A stretch of 64,000 nucleotides of DNA from Dallia pectoralis. Its lineage: Eukaryota; Chordata; Actinopteri; Esociformes; Umbridae. The stretch lies in assembly GCA_029465975.1 (NCBI GenBank), contig CM055748.1, positions 8,638,458-8,702,457 of the forward strand, read 5' to 3'. Position 1 is the stretch's first letter. Each line of letters begins with the position of its first letter. Positions 33,957 to 44,862 of the stretch are shown here, piece by piece. Made by a program: the position numbers and the translations under genes. The notes beneath the pieces were generated by a model, which ran no database searches, had not been told where the DNA came from, and saw only the letters and a list, made by a program, of their open reading frames with translations.

Positions 33957-36900
33957 TTACTCCGACAATAAACTTCTAGCAATCAACATCCGCATGACTT
34001 CGTTGGTTCCTGAAAGAAAATGGAAACATGTCAGAGTTAAACATAATGTTTCAGTGCATCAACAGTCGCTTGTGGTTGAAAGCTTAAAGTATTGCTTATA
34101 AAATACTGATATCTGCAGTTTCTGGAGGAACCCTACAACCACTTTCATCATTTTCAAAAACATTTAGGTCAATGCCTTAGTCATGGATATAAATTTGTAT
34201 TCTTCAAAATTATCTACACACCATATTCCCAAATAAGGGGGAATTTTTTAAAAAATTCTCATGGTTAAGGATTCACCCAGATGCTAGAACAATCATACAT
34301 TTGCCAATGTGTAACCAAACATCCTCAAAATCCCACAGAAAAGAAACAAGAGCCTGCCTCAATAAGGCCACCTCTACAAACTAGATTAACAAATTTTGTG
34401 GCATCATCTTAAAATTGCGGTTCTTCAAAGCCGAGTTCAAGAATTAAAAAGGGAACTTAAATATTAATAAAAAATCCATACTAGGACTTTTCTGAAGAAT
34501 CAAAGTCGCAGCTGTTGGATAATATCATGAAGAATAAACTGTAGGGACTTCTGATGAGTGTCAGCATGTTTGAAAAAATCTATTTCAAGTAATAAGCCTT
34601 CAAACTGTATCATAAAAAACATTGTTCTGAGGATAGCACTTTTACCCTGGTCCCCTTTGCAGTCACATTGATATAGCCTCATCGGGCACTCTGATGACAG
34701 TATATCAAGAGGGCGTCAAATATATTTATTCATACCTTCCAGTATCTGGTGTACTCTAATGTCTCGGACAAACTGCTGAACGGCATAGTCTTTAAGATAT
34801 CCATACCCACCATGCATCTGGAGGGCCTGGTTACAGATCTGTTGAGAGCAGAGACGACAGTGGGGATAAATGTCCTCCGATTACTCAGTTTATACATTCA
34901 CATTGAGCAAGTGGATGACTGCTTACTATCAAATATTTCGTACAGGGCTGTGAAAAATAATTTCCCCCGTCAGAAATTCTGCATTGTTGCATTGCATTTT
35001 GTCAGATCTTTGAGCAACTACTTTCTCATGGCCCTGTAAATGAACATTAACACATACATATCTTGCTTTGAATAGCTGACCACGAAAACACTACAGCAGT
35101 TAAAGCAAATAAATAAAAGGACCATCAGATGGTGTTAGTTTCACAGTAAATAATTTGTATCTATAGCTCAAAACCTAATAATGCCGTAGACATTGACTCA
35201 CATTAAAGCACTCGTCAGTGACAAAAAGTTTGGCCATGGAGCAGAGGGAAACCGCATTTGACCTGCCCTCCTGAAGTGCCATGGCAGCCTCACGCACCAA
35301 CAGACGAGACGCTACTAGCTTGGTGGCCATCTCTGCCAACTTAAACTGCAGGAACTAAAAATGGAAACCAGAGGAAAAATGTCAGAGACAGAATCACATG
35401 TTCCAAAGAAAAAACACAGAACAGTAAAAACACACGGAACTACTGAAGGACTGAAAGCGGTGTAGTTGATGGAATGCTTCTAGTACCTGGTTGTTGGAGA
35501 GAGTCTCTCCAAACTGTTTGCGTACTAACAGGTGATCTCTCGCCAGGTGTACACATGCATGGGCTGCTCCAAGTGAACAGGAAGCTGGAGGGAGATGAAC
35601 CGCAGCTAAGTTAATGTCTTGATTCTAAAACTGCAGTGGTAATTGCTGTCATGCCATGTTCAAATGTTGTGTAACTTCATCAATAAGTGAATGAATACAT
35701 CTAAGACCTTTATACTGCCGATCATAACATGTATATGTATTATAGAAACCAAATTCCAGCAGATTGTGAGTAGAGAGATTTCATCACTCAAACATACACT
35801 AAATAGGCAAAAAAGATGAATAAATGTGATGTGTTTACTCAATAGAAAAGGTAGAGCTTCGCTCTGAACTTTAAAGCCACTTAATTGAAGTATGAAAACG
35901 GTTAGGGTTTAGTGTATGGACCAGAACAAAGCCTGTGCAAATGTACTTTCAAGCAATTACATTTGTTTTAAAATGCAAGCTCCGCCATTTTTTATTGATG
36001 CAACCAATCACATTCACAGTCAATGGTGAAGGTGAAGTTTTGGTCACAGCCTAGTAATTATAAAGTAATTCAAATTAAAGAATAATTTTGAAACAATTAA
36101 GTACTGCGCTCTCAACTGAATCAACCAAACACACTTTTCAGTAAAACTCATATGACAGCAAACTTTCATCTTGATTTGTTTTCAGATATTATTTGTAACA
36201 CTATACAGTGAATGAGTATAGCTATGCTACCGTTAACTCAATAAACTAAGGAAGTTAGTAATATAGCTTCCAGTGTCATCAGTGATACAGCCTTAAAATC
36301 CCAGATGACAAAAGGGTACAAAGACATGGGCATTCCCTTTGTGGAAAACTCCACAGAATGCAAAAGGTAAACTCAAAGCAGATTTTGAACCGTTAACCTT
36401 TCAGTTAATCTGCAAATCTCTGTATCCAAAACAACAGATGCCGTTTATGGAATTAAGCTCCATGTTATCAAAAACCTTCCAAGCAACAGTTGATTAAAAA
36501 ACATTAAAAAGAAACATGTGAAAATATACAGGCTGTTACTAAGGCATCCATGCAAATATAGAATGATGTAAGGGCATTTCTTCCTCCACTGCATGACCAC
36601 AATACGTGGGAGTAAACCTGCGTCCCTCTGAACACAACAATAACAGTCAGAAACCACATGCATCATTATCAGAGGCACACAAAACCTCAGGAAACTTCAG
36701 ATTCACTGGAGCGAGACTATAGAACAACACTGTAGCGTAGGTTTATATCATTTAATTGCCTTTCACAATGCAATTCTCACTTCTTGGATATGACTTCTCT
36801 CGTGTTCACATTCTCTTTAAATATTCTATTTCAACATAATTACCTAATGTGTGAAAACGTTCTGGAAACATGGATTTGAGAGTGACGTTGCCACGATAAA

Positions 36901-39900
36901 CATTCGAATACACTCTATGGGAAGGAGATGGTCAAGGGGTCAAACGGGTGGTCAAGCTATATATTGACTGCCTTGCTATTAAATGTAATGTGACTAACAC
37001 ATGCATATCTATATTACCAGTTATGGGAGATCCATAGTGTTGGGCCTACTCCTAGGTATGTTTTAAAAATGTGTCCTAAATGCTGCAGCTATGAGTCAGA
37101 ACAAATTCCTTGTGGGGGAACAGACTTGACAAACAAACCTGATTCTGATTCTAATCACCATGTAAATTGACTATAAAATAGTGTAAACTTAATTAAGGAG
37201 TGAAAAATGTGCCATATCCAATCAGGTTGCAGTAGCAATATAAATCTATATACAGTGAGAGAATGCTGGTTAGGGGTTGTAGAAACAAAGGACATTTATT
37301 TCATAACTAACTTTCATGTCTATCAACAGGAGATATAATAAAAATATATACTTTGTCACAGAAAATATAGATAGATGGATGTGACAAATATATAAATATC
37401 ATCTGTAATCTGTAATGTGCTCCATCCAAGTTCAGTTTATAGAGTTAGATAATCCCACATTTACACTGAAATACATTCAGTATCTTTTCTCAGAAAAGTC
37501 ATGCCCATACTATAGGCCACAGTAATTCAAACAAGACGTAGCAGACAGCTACAACTTGCCTCTATTTCAAAAAACATGAATGATATTTTTTTTTTAAACA
37601 TACCAATATTGATCCTGCCTCCGTTCAGGCCATTCATAGCAATGTTGAAGCCCTGTCCCTCTTGACCCATCCGATTACTCACTGGGACAAGGCAGTCCTC
37701 GAAGATCACTGCTCTGGTTGGCTGGGAGTTCCATCCCACCTGGGGAGAAAGATAAGTAGTGCAAGTAAAAGAAGATGAAATGGGCCGGCGAAAAATAATG
37801 ACTGAATGAGGCCTTTGTTGGAGAATCACTACTTTCTGGGCCTCCTAGCCAACGCCGCCCCCTGGTGGATTTACTGGGAAATTAGTGAAAGAACAAACCT
37901 TCTTTTCCTTCTTGCCAAAGCTGAGTCCTGGAGTGTCTTTCTCCACGACCACACAGGAGATCCCCTTGGCACCTTTACCTCCTGTCCGACACATTACTAC
38001 ATACACATCAGTGTCTCCTCCTCCGCTAATGAAGGCCTTCAGTAGGACACACACAGTGCAAGGACATTCAATTTATATACAAATGTATTTTATCACATTA
38101 GCTTCAGTGAGGAAATACAAATAACAAGAAGATATCAGTACCTTGGAACCATTGAGGACATAATGGTCTCCTTCCAACTTTGCAGTTGTGATTAACGAAG
38201 CAGCGTCACTGCCACTGCCTGAAACATGGGGAAGGGGGGGGGCAATACGTCTCAGAAATAAATATTCATAAACACTCCCTCTATTGAAGTTCAGGTGCCA
38301 ATGGATGACACTATCATATACTAGATGGATTTTAACAAAAAAATACCTACCTGGTTCAGTGAGACAATAAGAGGCAAACTTATTCATTGTGCAAAGCTCA
38401 GGGCAGAACCTTTCCCTCTGCTCCGTGGTTCCATATGTGTCAATCATCCAGTTACACATGCTGCAAACATAACCCATTAACACATTATTGTATAAACACA
38501 CCAAACATCCCATAGTATAGGCCCAAACCAAACAGGTAGATAACTGGTTCAGTTTTGGTCCGGAAAAAGTACCCTAATTCACCTCACATTGTGAGATCAG
38601 GATGGTTCTCATGAATATATCAGTGATTGCTGGCATTGGCCCAAACGTACTTGTGAATGCTGATGTAGGCTGTTGTGCTGACGCAACCTGTCGATAAAGC
38701 CTCGAAGATGATAGACGTGTCGAGGCGAGACAGCCCAGATCCTCCCACCTCTGGCTGTACGTAGATCCCCCCAAACCCGAGCTGGGCAGCCTTTCGCATA
38801 GTCTCCACGGGGAAGATTTCCTGCAAATTGAAATTTTTTTAAAATAGTTTGGATCGGGCCTGAAAATGTTTACCTGGTCCTGCCCAAGCACAATGAACTG
38901 AAGCCTGACTCAGGATGGAAAGTTCTATTTTAAAAAATGAATAAAAACAATCAAAATTAACTTCACAGTACTTGTAAAAATATAAAGCATAGCTATGGAA
39001 AAAATTAAGTAATGTTTTAAGGCTAATTTTAAGTCATAACTGTTTAAAATAGCCATAGGGAGTTTGATGCCAACTGCTCATTAACAATCACCCATACTAG
39101 AAAACATATTTAATTTTTAGCTGGGCCATAGATATTTATGGCAAAGAATGATATCACCAGAAATAATATATATATAACTAATACCTGATTAACAATATCT
39201 ACATTTGACTTGTTTAGAAAAATATGTGAGGTATAAAGATTAAAAACAAAATGTAATGTAATTTAAATAATGTTTCTGTAATGTAAATAATGTTTCAAAA
39301 TGTAAAAAAAAAATCGATTAAATAACGACTTGAAATAAGGCTAATTAATTTGTTTATTAATCTCATCTCATTTAGAAGTAAAGGTAATATAAATAATAAA
39401 AAACATCTCAGTTCTACCTTTTCATCCCACTCTGCCATATTAGGAGCCATTTCATTTGCTGCAAAGTCAAAAGCCATCTTCTGAAAGTCCTTCTGTTCCA
39501 TACTGAGGCCATGAGAAGCTACAAGCAGGAAGTTACGAATAGTCACACAGGGTTAGGATTACGGTGAGGCACAACACAGAAAACCACAACGTTTGCATTA
39601 TTATGTACATATTTTTACAAATAAACATTTACTACCCAAATTAAGAAACCGACAACGTTTGCACAGGAATACAACTGTGTACAATTACACAAAAAAATTA
39701 ACAATGACAATAATTGGCAGAGGTCAGTAGCACCCCAATTGGTATTGAAAATCCCCAAACCATTATCAAACAATAATATTAAAAAATATTATATATATAT
39801 ATAAGTGGAAAGAGCAATGCTCAATCTTTTCTTCCCTCTAGCAAATGCGTACAATTTGTTTTGAATGGTCAATGAGAGATGTTTTAATATTTGAGGCATA

Positions 39901-40856
39901 ATTTCTCTAATAGAATTTTGTTATACCTAGGTGTTTAAAGTATATGGATACAGGTAGACGACATGACATCGCTCTGCTAGATAATAAATATTTAAATATT
40001 GGCCCCAAAAAAATTAGGAGAGTCAATTCACATGTCTTGCATAGTATTTGAAATACTTGCATAGTATGCATTGTTCTAGAGTTCTTTGTGACTTGTGGAC
40101 AATTTTACACCTTTCTCAAGAGGTTGTCAGGATGGCATTCTACTGTCCCACACTTTTCCAAATTGGACAAAATGGTTCTTCGTGTGATATGGTAAAGCAA
40201 CAGAAGTTAGGAAATGTATTTGTCCAACTTTCCAGATTAACCAGCATCAACAACTATTTTCTAAATGGTTTTGATCATGTATTTTGATTGCCTCTACAAC
40301 CTGTGTGCTGACACTCACCAATAGCAAGAGAGTAATTCACTTGAAACTATCCTGCCAAAGCAGAGAGCCCATACATTTGGCAAACCTTGTTTGAATGTAT
40401 CAGTATGTATATTATGTTTTTATTGTAGTTTTCGATTGTCAATTGTTTATTGATTAAGCATGGGATGCATGTGTAATTACATACTGAATAATAAGCTATA
40501 GCTCATTCTCAGCAACGATACAGTACTGTAAGTGTTACGTGCACCTGAGACAATGCTCTAAAAATACCAAATACTACACAAGCACATACGTTCAGTTTGA
40601 CCCTAGCAGCACACCGTACTAATGTGATCCCAGCAGTCGGCTAACTAACCTTGCTAGCAGCCGTTTGCTAATAATACCCCTGCACAGTGGATGCTAACAT
40701 TACGCTAACGGCAATTGCTACCCTCTAAAATAGTTACTCACGGTCAATGCAAGAAGACATTCCCTGTATCTGTCTCCTGTTAAATATTAACCAGCGACTT
40801 CTGTTGATACATGAAGTCAGCCTCGATACTTTCGACAACGTCCCCACTGCAGCCAT
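33957..40856 (-). CDS. acad8: Isobutyryl-CoA dehydrogenase, mitochondrial (Acad8)
   Basis: Acad8 is the FAD-dependent mitochondrial enzyme that oxidises isobutyryl-CoA to methacrylyl-CoA in valine breakdown, passing electrons to ETF. Eleven exons join in phase to 417 codons (human 415): 40742-40856, 39418-39518, 38651-38820, 38351-38460, 38142-38218, 37899-38036, 37604-37739, 35487-35584, 35202-35354, 34736-34838, 33957-34009. Exon 1 starts MAAVGTLSKVSRLTSC and is rich in Arg/Lys without acids, as for a mitochondrial presequence. Family signatures: [87 protein letters not shown]. The catalytic base is the Glu of HQILEG at the exon 10/11 junction; the C-terminus is RSLLSE. All introns are GT-AG. 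No lesion was seen. thyn1 starts divergently 750 bp upstream of the ATG. Confidence 0.96.
35585..37603. other. acad8 intron 7
   Basis: A 2-kb AT-rich intron between the exons at 37604-37739 and 35487-35584. It contains a LINE-type tail at 37085-37160 and nothing else I can identify. Confidence 0.6.
37085..37160 (+). mobile_element. LINE 3'-tail fragment
   Basis: Contains ATTCCTTGTGGGGGAACAGA and ACAAACCTGATTCTGATTCT. It is the same tail as the inverted copy at 6235-6310, with the terminal CTGATT repeats expected of a non-LTR 3' end. It lies antisense in acad8 intron 7. Confidence 0.5.
39519..40741. other. acad8 intron 1
   Basis: A 1.2-kb intron with a GTGAGT donor next to exon 1 and a TTGTAG acceptor. 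No repeats or coding sequence were recognised. Confidence 0.6.
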
Positions 40857-41174
40857 GTTCGTTGGTACTTGTTATATTAGAAACGTTGGGAAATGTAGTT
40901 CTATTACCTAGAATGTGTAGTTCTTAGATGCAATACTTACGGGATAAAACATCACTTTTTGGTGTGTGTATGCTTTTTCATAATAATATTAAGCACACAA
41001 ATATACGTAGCACGTATGCTATAAAAATCATCCGGTCAAACCGCTTTTTTTCTAGAGAAATAAAAATACGTCGTCAGGTGAGGTGCTTGTGACGTCATCA
41101 GTGCGGGAGTTCATTCATTCATGGGCCATCTTTGCCACTGGTGACAATTCTGATTACTTCATTTAGGAGCGAAC
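40857..41174. promoter_or_regulatory. Putative bidirectional acad8/thyn1 promoter
   Basis: The acad8 ATG (minus) and the likely non-coding first exon of thyn1 (plus, ending at the GTAAGT donor at 41175) lie about 300 bp apart head to head. A perfect CRE palindrome TGACGTCA sits at 41090-41097. On the minus strand at 40887-40900 AACTACATTTCCCA matches the ZNF143/THAP11 core ACTACA..TCCCA, about 30 bases upstream of the acad8 ATG. No TATA box was seen. Human ACAD8 and THYN1 are likewise head to head. Promoter activity is inferred. Confidence 0.65.
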
Positions 41175-41333
41175 GTAAGTAAATCCTTTGTCGAATTATC
41201 TGAAATTGTTAAACATTTATTTGCTGCTAATGAAGTTTTTCACAGACTGTATTTAATATATCGGACTTTCTAGATAGGGGCTACTCCGATTTTTCCCTCC
41301 CATGTAAACTCTTAAACGCTGTTAATAGTATTT

Positions 41334-41412
41334 CCTGCAATAGTATTACCTCCTGCAATAGTATTACCACCTGCAATAGTATTACCACCTAGAATAGTAT
41401 TACTTGCAATAG
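41334..41412. repeat. 21-bp tandem repeat in thyn1 intron 1
   Basis: Four imperfect units of about 21 bp built on CCTGCAATAGTATTACCAC lie back to back, ending in a diverged unit with TTGCAATAG. They fall in the 5' UTR intron of thyn1. Confidence 0.75.
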
Positions 41413-41604
41413 TTTTTACATATATTTTCCAACACTGGGACACACACACTACTAAAACCGGTACAGCTCAGATTGTGTCTTATCTATAATGGTGGCTGCA
41501 TGCTATACAGTTAGATGTAGATCAGGTTAGGCATACTGTACCATTTCTCATTCTGGAAGCTAGGTTAGATTCTTCCATACCAACAACTTCTCCCTTTCTC
41601 AGAC

Positions 41605-43657
41605 ATGGCACCTAAAAAGAGAATCTGTGGCTCCACAAGAACCTCAAAGTCTTGTAAGTAAAAGCATATTTCTCTGCAGTGATTCAAGTCAGCACCCTTG
41701 GCCCTGTCTCACATTCACTTTATAACACTACTGTTTGTAAATCAAGGTCAATGTTAATTAGTTATTGTATTAATGAAATGTTTCTAGGTCACAACGAAGA
41801 GACTACAACTGGGTCTGACATTGAGGACTCTGTACCGAAAGTTGCTGAGGGAGTCAAGGGAAAAAGGAAAGCGGCAGCTTCCGAGAAGACTAGAAAACAG
41901 TCAAGTTCAAAAGAAGAATCACCTGAACGACCACAGTATTATCACTGGCTGATGAAGTCAGAGCCTGAGAGCCGCTTCGAAAATGGCATAGATGTCAAGG
42001 TATTTTCAGTTCACATCGGCGGTTACTCAATAAAGATGTTTATTTCGGTTAACTTTTCATGCATAAAGGGTGATACTTTCGATATTCACCACTGTGTGTT
42101 TATAAAGCTTTCTAGCGCTACATGAACAGAACTTTGGTTCCTACCCTATAGGACTTTGTGGGCCAGGCTTACTTTTTTTGCTGTCGGTGTGTCACAGTTT
42201 GGAATTGAGGATCTGAAGGCTCTTTCCAACCAAACGGGGTGTTGGGATGGTGTACGGAACTACCAGGCCCGCAACTTCATGCGAGACATGAAAGAAGAGC
42301 AGCGGGCATTCTTCTACCACAGCAACTGCAAGGAGCCCGGAATTGCTGGAATTATGAAGGTGAACGTCGATCTGTTCCGATTTCTCTTGGTAATATGAAG
42401 TGAGTTTCGGTTTATGGTGGATCTAAATACGATTGCTCCGTTCCAGATTGTAAAGGAGTCTTATGTGGACCACACTCAGTTTGACAAGAAAGATGTTCAT
42501 TATGATGCCTCCAGCAAGCCAGACAACCCCAAATGGAGTATGGTATGGTCTGTTGTCCATCATGTGTTCTTAACTGCTTGGGTCCAAGATGTGTACTCTG
42601 TTTTTTTGGCGGGGGGCGGGGTGATCTAATTAAAACTGTACTAGTACTTTACGTGATTTGCATCTCGTTTTAAATACAAGGTTGACGTCAAATTTGAGAG
42701 GATGTTGAAGCGTTTCATTCCTCTGTCTGAGTTGAAGAAGATCCATCTACTGCACAAGTCGGCCAAAGTGGGACCATTGAGGGACATGGCTCTGTTCACC
42801 AGGGCAAGGCTGTCTGTCCAGCCCCTCACAAGAGGTATATGGAGATCATTGACCCTCAACTACACCCCCTGAAATATTTGCTTTCTTCGCAGATATATTA
42901 TGGGCATTTTCTGATGATGCAATGTAAAAGATTCTACATATTGTTCCTTTAATGTATAATTATTTATTACATGGGCAGAGATGGGGTTTTTTGTGCAGTC
43001 TGACAGTTGACCAACACACTTGAGCGTGTCAGGAGATTCTTGTCGATCCTCAATGTTATCATGAGGGTGTCTATCAGTGAGTTCTTGTGCTGAATATAGT
43101 ATGGCAGTCTGTTTCGGCACACATGATCAAAACCATAGACATTTAACAGTGGTTGGATGTTATATCTGTCAATAGTGTTAAAATCTGCTAACATGAACAA
43201 TATTTAGGGGTTTTACTTCACAACACTGCATAGGGTCCTGTAGAATTATATAAAGATGAACAACAATGCAGAAAGCAACCCATGTCCCATATATTTTGTG
43301 TGTTCTCTGACCTTCCCCATGTTAATAGATAAGTGAGTTTGGCACGAGTTGACTCATATTTATACCTCAGTAAACCAGGAGGTTGTGGATGACCACTGAA
43401 AGAAGTTTCAAATGCCAACAAATAGCGCTGATCTTTTTTTCTTTGAAGAATTGTAGGTTCGATTTTTTTTGTTTAAGACATTGAACTTTTTTATAGGCTT
43501 GATTGCAAATCTGATAAATCTGCAAGGGTGCTAATACATCTGTACATGTTAGTCAAATGCCAACCTACATAAAAGGTAGTACATTTTTAACCTGTTTTTT
43601 TTCTTCTCAGATGAATTTGACTTTGTCCTAAATTTGGAGGACAAAAACCCACAGTGA
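41605..43657 (+). CDS. thyn1: Thymocyte nuclear protein 1 (Thyn1), EVE domain
   Basis: Thyn1 is a small nuclear EVE-domain protein. The domain is related to PUA and YTH folds and is thought to bind modified nucleic-acid bases; its exact role in animals is not settled. Six coding exons join in phase to 239 codons (human 225): 41605-41653, 41788-41999, 42198-42359, 42447-42542, 42681-42834, 43611-43657. The first 70 or so residues are basic, Ser/Thr-rich and low in complexity (APKKRICG, KGKRKAAASEKTRKQ), like a nuclear localisation tail. The EVE domain follows: YYHWLMKSEPESR, CWDGVRNYQARNFMRDMK, AFFYHSNCKEPGIAG, DNPKWSMVDVKFERMLKRF, and the end EFDFVLNLEDKNPQ. The start was chosen because it opens directly after a CTCAG acceptor and gives the family's lysine-rich beginning. 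A non-coding first exon probably ends at 41174. Confidence 0.95.
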
Positions 43658-43987
43658 GATTATGGACAAGATGACCTGGAGAGAATTGTGTCGTGTATTT
43701 AGCTGCAGACATGACAGTGCACACATCATCATTACCTATTTCTATACTAACAACTGTTTCCAGGGATATGAATGCATTTGGCATCAATTTATTTCACTTC
43801 TCAGGAAAGGGAATATCAGTTAGTAACTTGCAGAACACACATTTTAGGAAAATATGTTAGGCTGAAAGAAATGTTATGTATTTGTTAAGAGGCAACATGA
43901 CTACATTTGCAAAATAGATATTCTGGGCATAACATGAACATAAAATAAGTCTGTTACATGGAAGGTACAGAGGACCATGAGACTTCA

Positions 43988-43993
43988 AATAAA
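43988..43993 (+). terminator. thyn1 polyadenylation signal
   Basis: AATAAA 331 bases after the thyn1 stop codon, on the sense strand. It is the first canonical hexamer downstream of the coding region. Confidence 0.65.
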
Positions 43994-44739
43994 AGCATAA
44001 AAATGTATGCCTTCGACATTACTGGAATGCTTGGATTGAGCAAATGAATGTATAGGGATTGTTGTGGTATAATTGCTATGCGGTATACTGTAACATAAGT
44101 TTGCACCTGGCAAATCACGGCAAAGGATTCAATAGCTCTTATTTACAGGACTTTAAAATACATCTGGTTTAATACGTCATCTGGCTCTCACTCGAAGAAA
44201 TGATAGAAAAACACACAAGAGTAAGATCTAAGCCTTAAACTGACGTCACCGTTGCGATCATTACACGAGATTAAGAAGAAACTGTGGACGTGGACGAGCA
44301 GTGGATACATATCAGTGCAAAGTTAGAACTTTTCATTATGATGGATTACATGAATGTGTCAGGAATGCATTTGCCCGCGGGGTGTGGAATGTTTTCAAAA
44401 TGCATTGCCGTCGGTCGTGACTTCAACTTACTATGACAATACAGTGTTATACCGAGTTAGGTCCATTGAATAATAAGCTAATGCCAAAAGTGACACAAAG
44501 AAAAAAAATCATTTGGAGATAACGGGTTATAATATTATTATTTTAGGACATCACACACACACACACACACACTGCTAGATCTAAACAAGTAGCCCGATTC
44601 ATTTTCAATGGACGTACAGAATGTGTTGATTAGGGAGTTAACCTGCAGCATAATTGTGGGCCATCCTTAATACCTCATGCAGGTTTCTCTTTCATTGTTC
44701 ATGTGTATTCTGTGTCTCCCTTCATTCCTCCCTCGTCCC
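43994..44739. other. Convergent intergenic space between thyn1 and vps26b
   Basis: Short non-coding spacer between the 3' ends of two converging genes. It includes a (CA)n run of about 21 bases at 44552-44572. No gene was found. Confidence 0.6.
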
Positions 44740-44745
44740 TTTATT
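44740..44745 (-). terminator. vps26b polyadenylation signal
   Basis: AATAAA on the minus strand (TTTATT on plus) 118 bases beyond the vps26b stop codon. Other hexamers may be used as well. Confidence 0.5.
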
Positions 44746-44862
44746 CAGCAGCCCCAATGAACAAAGCTACTTTATCTGTGATAATGTGAGCTGACAGGCG
44801 CCCCGACTACACTTCCGCAGACACTTGACAGTTTTCTATGAAAGTAACGTGCTGAGGCAGTT

